NCBI GenBank assembly: GCA_020631735.1 | Contig: CM036199.1 | Location: forward strand, 15,530,834 to 15,594,833 | Source: Saccharum officinarum | Taxonomy: Eukaryota > Streptophyta > Magnoliopsida > Poales > Poaceae | DNA: 64,000 nt | Direction of reading: 5' to 3' | Shown here: positions 59,920-64,000 of the stretch, piece by piece | Layout of the letters: each line of letters opens with the position of its first letter | Position numbering within the stretch: position 1 is the stretch's first letter | The notes under the pieces: generated by a model | Database searches by the model: none | What the model saw: the letters and a program-made list of their open reading frames with translations, nothing else | What the model was told of the DNA's origin: nothing | Position numbers and translations under genes: made by a program

Positions 59920-61936
59920 AACTAGAAATCCAGGAACATGGCCACCAGTGAAAGAAGATTCTTCATATAGTTATATACCTGGACAATATACACATATGGG
60001 TTCAAAAAGAAGAGAATTTGAAAAGAAGGTTCAATTTCAGAATTATAAAAGTGATGGTGCTATATTAAATTTAGCAGCACATGATCCTATAGATTGGCCA
60101 AATATAATCAGCATATGGAAAGGGTTGATAGTGCAAAAATATATACAAAATCAACATAATATTGGAAACAAAGTAGAAGATATGATTACATATTTAGAGA
60201 CATTTCTAGGAGAATCAGTTAAAGTTTTATGGGAACAATGGGTAGAATCTTTTCCTACTTATTATGCGCAATTAAAAAGAGCTGGCAATAACCCGTATAA
60301 TTTCGCAAATATCATATCAAGTATTATAATAGGTGAAGATCCTGAAATAGGATATACTGTCTTACAAAATGAAAGATTAAAAGAATTAGAAAAATTATCA
60401 TTAACAAATTGGAAAAGAATAAAAGAATTTTCTCAGCATTATTTGTACAATGCCACAACTGCTAAACAAGGGTATAATAAAGGAATTGTTGAAAAATATT
60501 TTAACAAATTACCAGACCCATTAGGCTCTATGATATTCGAAGAATATATAAAGGAAACAGAGGGTACTAAAGAATATAATATAACTCAGGCTATAACATT
60601 TGTTTTTAAACAGTTAAGAAAGATATGCACAAATATACAAGCCCAAAGATCAATGAAGCAGTCTGATTATAATTTCTGTAATAAAATAGTTCAAATACCA
60701 TTGACATATGGAGAAGAAAGATCTAGAAATAAGAAATATTACAAGTATCCTAAGAATTATGAAAAAGGAAAGGTAAGAACTAAGAAACGATATTTCTTAC
60801 GAAGATCAGATAATAGAGCTCCTTTCTTACATAAGAGAAATGTAAGAAGATATAATCCTAGAAAGAATTATGATAATACTTGTAGATGTTTTATATGCAA
60901 TTCACCAGATCACTTAAGTAAAACTTGTCCTAATAAAGACAAGAAGAGGTATTCCAATAAGCAAGAAGAACAAAAAAAGGTTCTAATTATAGATAGTGTA
61001 AATGAAAATATTTTAGTATGTGATGATGATATAATGGATGATGAGTCAATATATTCAATTATAGAGACAGATGAAATAGAATATGATGTAGAAAATGAAT
61101 CAAGTGATGAAGAATTAGATTTAATTGATGAATTAGCTGGATTAAAGATAGAAATGATGGATCAAGTAGAGGAATCTAAAAAGAGTAATCTTAACATAAG
61201 GTGTGTATTTTGCATATATTATCAAGATCCAGAAGACAGAGCAACATGTAGTCTATGTTTAAGACAATCATGTATACTATGCTTAAATCCACAAAAAGAT
61301 AGAAAAAATGAAGTAGTAAATACAAAATATGAGAAAAATAAAGAAGAAGTAAGCTTAGAGAAGGTAGGAAGCAAATATATAAATAATTTTGCACAAGAAT
61401 TCCTTATTCCTAGATTAAGCTTTAAAACTGACCAAACTCTATCATATTTTACTCAAGATATTATAGATTTAATATGGAAGAAATATGCTGAAAGACATTA
61501 CAAAACCTTTCAAAATATTCAAAATTATTTCATGCAGATATATCAAGGGAAAGAAAGGCATTTAGGAATAACTGTAAATGCAAATATTTTCCCCTTACTT
61601 CATCTTGATGATAAATTTATTGTCAAGCCTCATCAACAATTTATAATACTCAGGGCTGACATAAATTTAAAATATTTTAGAAATATACAAATAAACAATG
61701 AAGATCATATCTCTTTACAAACCATTATAGATCATGGGTTAATCCATGATATTTACGGTACACTTGATACCACCGCAGGGGGATACAGGGGAATAGAGAT
61801 TATACAGGATTCAAATTCTAAATTCAAACTTAAAACTCACGATTTACTATTCACGGCACTATTCAAATTCGCTGGTTACTATTCAAATTCGTGTCACTAT
61901 TCAAAATACCAGGCACTATTCAAATTCAGAATATAA
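59920..61936 (+). pseudogene. Endogenous plant pararetrovirus coat-protein region, badna/tungrovirus-like
   Basis: A frame open from the LTR border to TAA 61936 (662 residues counted from 59948), strongly AT-rich unlike its surroundings. It begins inside a polyprotein: the frame enters without an ATG at the edge of element C, and the movement-protein part expected upstream is absent. Residues about 1-300 are a coat-protein domain ending in a Lys/Arg-rich stretch. A CCHC finger of spacing C-x2-C-x4-H-x4-C (CFICNSPDHLSKTC) follows at about 60893. An acidic linker leads to a second motif C-x2-C-x11-C-x2-C-x4-C-x2-C at about 61201-61281, the spacing characteristic of badnaviruses and tungroviruses (Caulimoviridae). 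The following 150 residues are unrecognised. No protease, reverse transcriptase or RNase H is visible, so this is a defective fragment. After about 61850 the frame reads through short repeats that are probably not viral. Confidence 0.85.
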
Positions 61937-62100
61937 ACAGTGCTCGAGCACTCACGGGAGTGGCTCAATCACTTTACTATTTAGGACACTATACAGATCA
62001 CTATGCAGGGAATATTTTATTATTCTATCACCGCTGATGGATGCAGAATTGAATAAAAAATATTAAAAACACTATTTGAACAGTATGCGGAAAGCGACGT
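61855..62100. repeat. CACTATTCAAA-type short repeats
   Basis: The words CACTATTCAAATTC, TACTATTCAAATTC, CACTATTCAAAATA and CACTATTCAAATTC occur at about 61857-61925. Looser forms (ACACTATACAGATC, ACACTATTTGAACAG) follow to 62085. They mark an abrupt change from the viral coding sequence. Their origin is unknown. Confidence 0.55.
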
Positions 62101-62475
62101 GCGTGATTATTAGCTACGTGAATATGCGGATTATGAGTGCGTGATTCACAGGATCTTGGCAGGCTGGCGAGACCAGAGTTTCAGCCGTTCGTGCGACTAT
62201 TGCTTGTGTCAGTCCTACTCGGTACTCACCGTATGCATCACTAGCTCGCTTCAGAACTAGACTCAACTGTTCTTCTCCCTCGCTATCCCCAGCCACTATC
62301 ACACAGGACTCAGGCCCTATCGTCTCCCCAGGCAGTTCCACCCGAAGGGAACACTTCTCTGCGCAAACAAGGTTCTCTACAAACGCCGCTACCAGGGCTA
62401 ACACGAGAACGACACACGCAGAGGTTTCTCCTCTAGGGTCCCTAGCATAGAGACATCGCCCCATATGAACGAGCT
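62101..62475 (-). other. Unassigned segment with a 116-codon minus-strand frame
   Basis: Composition changes to about 50% GC. A frame at 62464-62114 starts with Met and has a hydrophobic stretch near its N-terminus (CVVLVLALVAAF), but resembles no family I know. It may be chance, or a piece of another repeat. Confidence 0.25.
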
Positions 62476-64000
62476 TGTCACACCCGGTTTTCTAAAGAAC
62501 AAAACCAGGCTAATCATATGTGTGCCCAGGAAGTCCACACATATGCCAGAATGAAAAAGTATCAGAAACAATGTTATTATATAACGTATACATAGCTATA
62601 TTAACACTTACATCAGAGTATCGTGGAACGGTGACTAAACTTCGGGCTCCATTCTTCTCTAGGACGGCTGACTGGGGGTAACATATGCCTAGCACTTCTA
62701 CTAGTCTTCTGGAAACTCCACTACACCTTTATCCTTCTTCCGAGTAGCATCTTACTACACACTGGAGTGTTGGGGAAATAGCAAGAGTGAGTCCATGTCG
62801 AACTCAACAAGTATAACACAGGGTTCATGAGGCTCAAAAAGGCTAGACACTATTTGATTGCGTTTAGCTTTTAATCATCATATAATTAGCAATTGAGTAG
62901 CATCAAGGTATTCCAATTCCCATTAATGAATCAATGATCAATTGTAATAAGGATAATGAATAGCATTAACATGAGCATAATAATAATCAACAATAATTAA
63001 GCATGATATAATAATGGTGATCAACTATTCTGTAAGAATCCCCAAGGCCGCTCGTATCCGTGAGCACGGCTAGTATACCAGTTTTTAACTCTACGCAGAG
63101 GTGTACACTTTCACTGTGAGTCATGATTTCCAAATGCATGGGTTAATTACTCCCAAAACACTGAAAACCATATAAAGCCACTCAAAAGTTCGTCTAACAA
63201 GTTAGGACCATTAGATTCACTCGGCAGGCAGATGTAGAACCCCCCTTCCCTGTGGCACAACAACCGCAGCCTATACACACTAGGCCAGGGGCTCGCACTA
63301 CACCCAAAGTGGCAAGCCATTCTTACGCTATTTAAGGTAACCTCTAACAAGCTAGAAAAGGTCTCTTGAACAACTAGAGCCAGAGCCATATAGCCCTCAC
63401 AGCTGTACTGTATATCCCGGTTATCACTTATAGGTAAGTCCTTACAGAGAGAAATCAGAGCAACAATATAACCCCTTGCTCTAGCCCCCTTTCAACAGTA
63501 ATAAAATCATCTTAATGGTTGATTGCATAATCCATTAGTCAAATTACAAGATCATTGTTCATAATTAAGCGCTAGCAGTAGCTACCCAAATGCACAACCC
63601 ATAGGCGACAAGGAAACAAGATATCAATAGCTAAGTTATAATCTCTATGGTTGTCAAGGAAGACACATGCATATGTATGATAATTTCAGTGAATAGGACA
63701 ACAAGGATGGTCCCATGTTATACTTGCCTTGATCAAAGCTTTCCTGTTGATACTGCTGGTCTGGCTCAAAATAATACTTCTGATCGTCAAGAAATTGCTC
63801 ACCGTCTATACTTGATCGTCAAGCATCAACACACAATCATCCGAGCAATCATACACAAAGCAAACAAAGAGACATAATTAAAACAATACACCAACAGTAG
63901 CAAAATAATATAAAAAGTTTGTAAAACCCTTCTACACGTTACTACGATCACACAGACGTAAAGATCACGAAATTCGGATTTAAAACATGAAAGTTATGAA
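62476..64000 (-). repeat. LTR F, family of B and E, runs off the window
   Basis: It starts TGTCACACCCGG after GAGCT (62471-62475, probable half of the target duplication). It matches E's 5' LTR (40898-41282) almost exactly and then continues uninterrupted. The palindromic block has CTAGTATACCAG (63070-63081) and CTCTACGCAGAG (63089-63100). It is in minus orientation; whether it is a solo LTR or the 3' LTR of an element beyond 64000 cannot be seen. Confidence 0.85.

Noticed and set aside
59948..59950. GTG at 59948 as the start of the viral frame
   Set aside because: The frame is open upstream to the element C border, so the viral protein is simply cut; a GTG start is not expected in a plant.
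1..64000. CRISPR arrays, bacterial operons, tRNA or rRNA genes
   Set aside because: None seen; the window is intron-rich plant DNA. The tRNA-like words are retrotransposon primer-binding sites only.

Overview
The window looks like nuclear DNA of a grass, probably a panicoid (sorghum, sugarcane or Miscanthus type; the species is an inference). The reasons are intron-rich genes matching plant CRY1 and UBP3/UBP4, grass-type MITEs, a grass-type Helitron, and dense nested Ty3/gypsy chromoviruses with 2.8-4 kb LTRs. Two 100-N runs (23484-23583 and 52692-52791) are assembly gaps of unknown true size.

1-15.3 kb is the genic part. The 3' two thirds of a CRY1-type cryptochrome (+ strand, four exons, cut by the left window edge) faces a complete six-exon ubiquitin-specific protease of the UBP3/UBP4 type (- strand, 14821 to 6248). 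Introns and flanks carry small transposons with readable target duplications: two 231-bp MITEs around CRY1, an RTE-like LINE fragment in UBP intron 3, and two hAT-like elements rich in AGGCG-type repeats in UBP introns 1 and 2. A 47-bp LINE tail in intron 1 is flanked by a 14-bp target duplication.

15.3-23.5 kb is GC-rich upstream sequence and MITE debris, then a Helitron with a recognisable 5' terminus (17036) and a decayed Rep/helicase N-terminal gene (20690-23480) that runs into gap 1.

23.6-52.7 kb is a nested stack of LTR retrotransposons that all end in TGTCACACCC. A non-autonomous element E (internal region only 2.4 kb) was invaded in its 3' LTR by element A and in its 5' LTR by element D. 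A's own 3' LTR was then hit by B, now a 3963-bp solo LTR. A (broken) and D (uninterrupted gag-pol) are chromodomain gypsy elements with an extra reading frame, orf0, between the primer-binding site and gag.

52.8-64 kb starts with element C (+ strand, same family as A), inserted into an endogenous plant pararetrovirus fragment (59920-about 61850). That fragment encodes a coat-protein region with the two cysteine motifs typical of badna- and tungroviruses. Beyond it lie CACTATTCAAA repeats, an unassigned 0.4 kb stretch and an E-type LTR (F) that leaves the window.

The least ordinary signals are a palindrome-rich block kept in the LTRs of three otherwise diverged families, with an apparent compensatory change; the orf0/splice-acceptor arrangement upstream of gag; and the viral fragment. 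The nesting also shows that both gaps must hide several kilobases.
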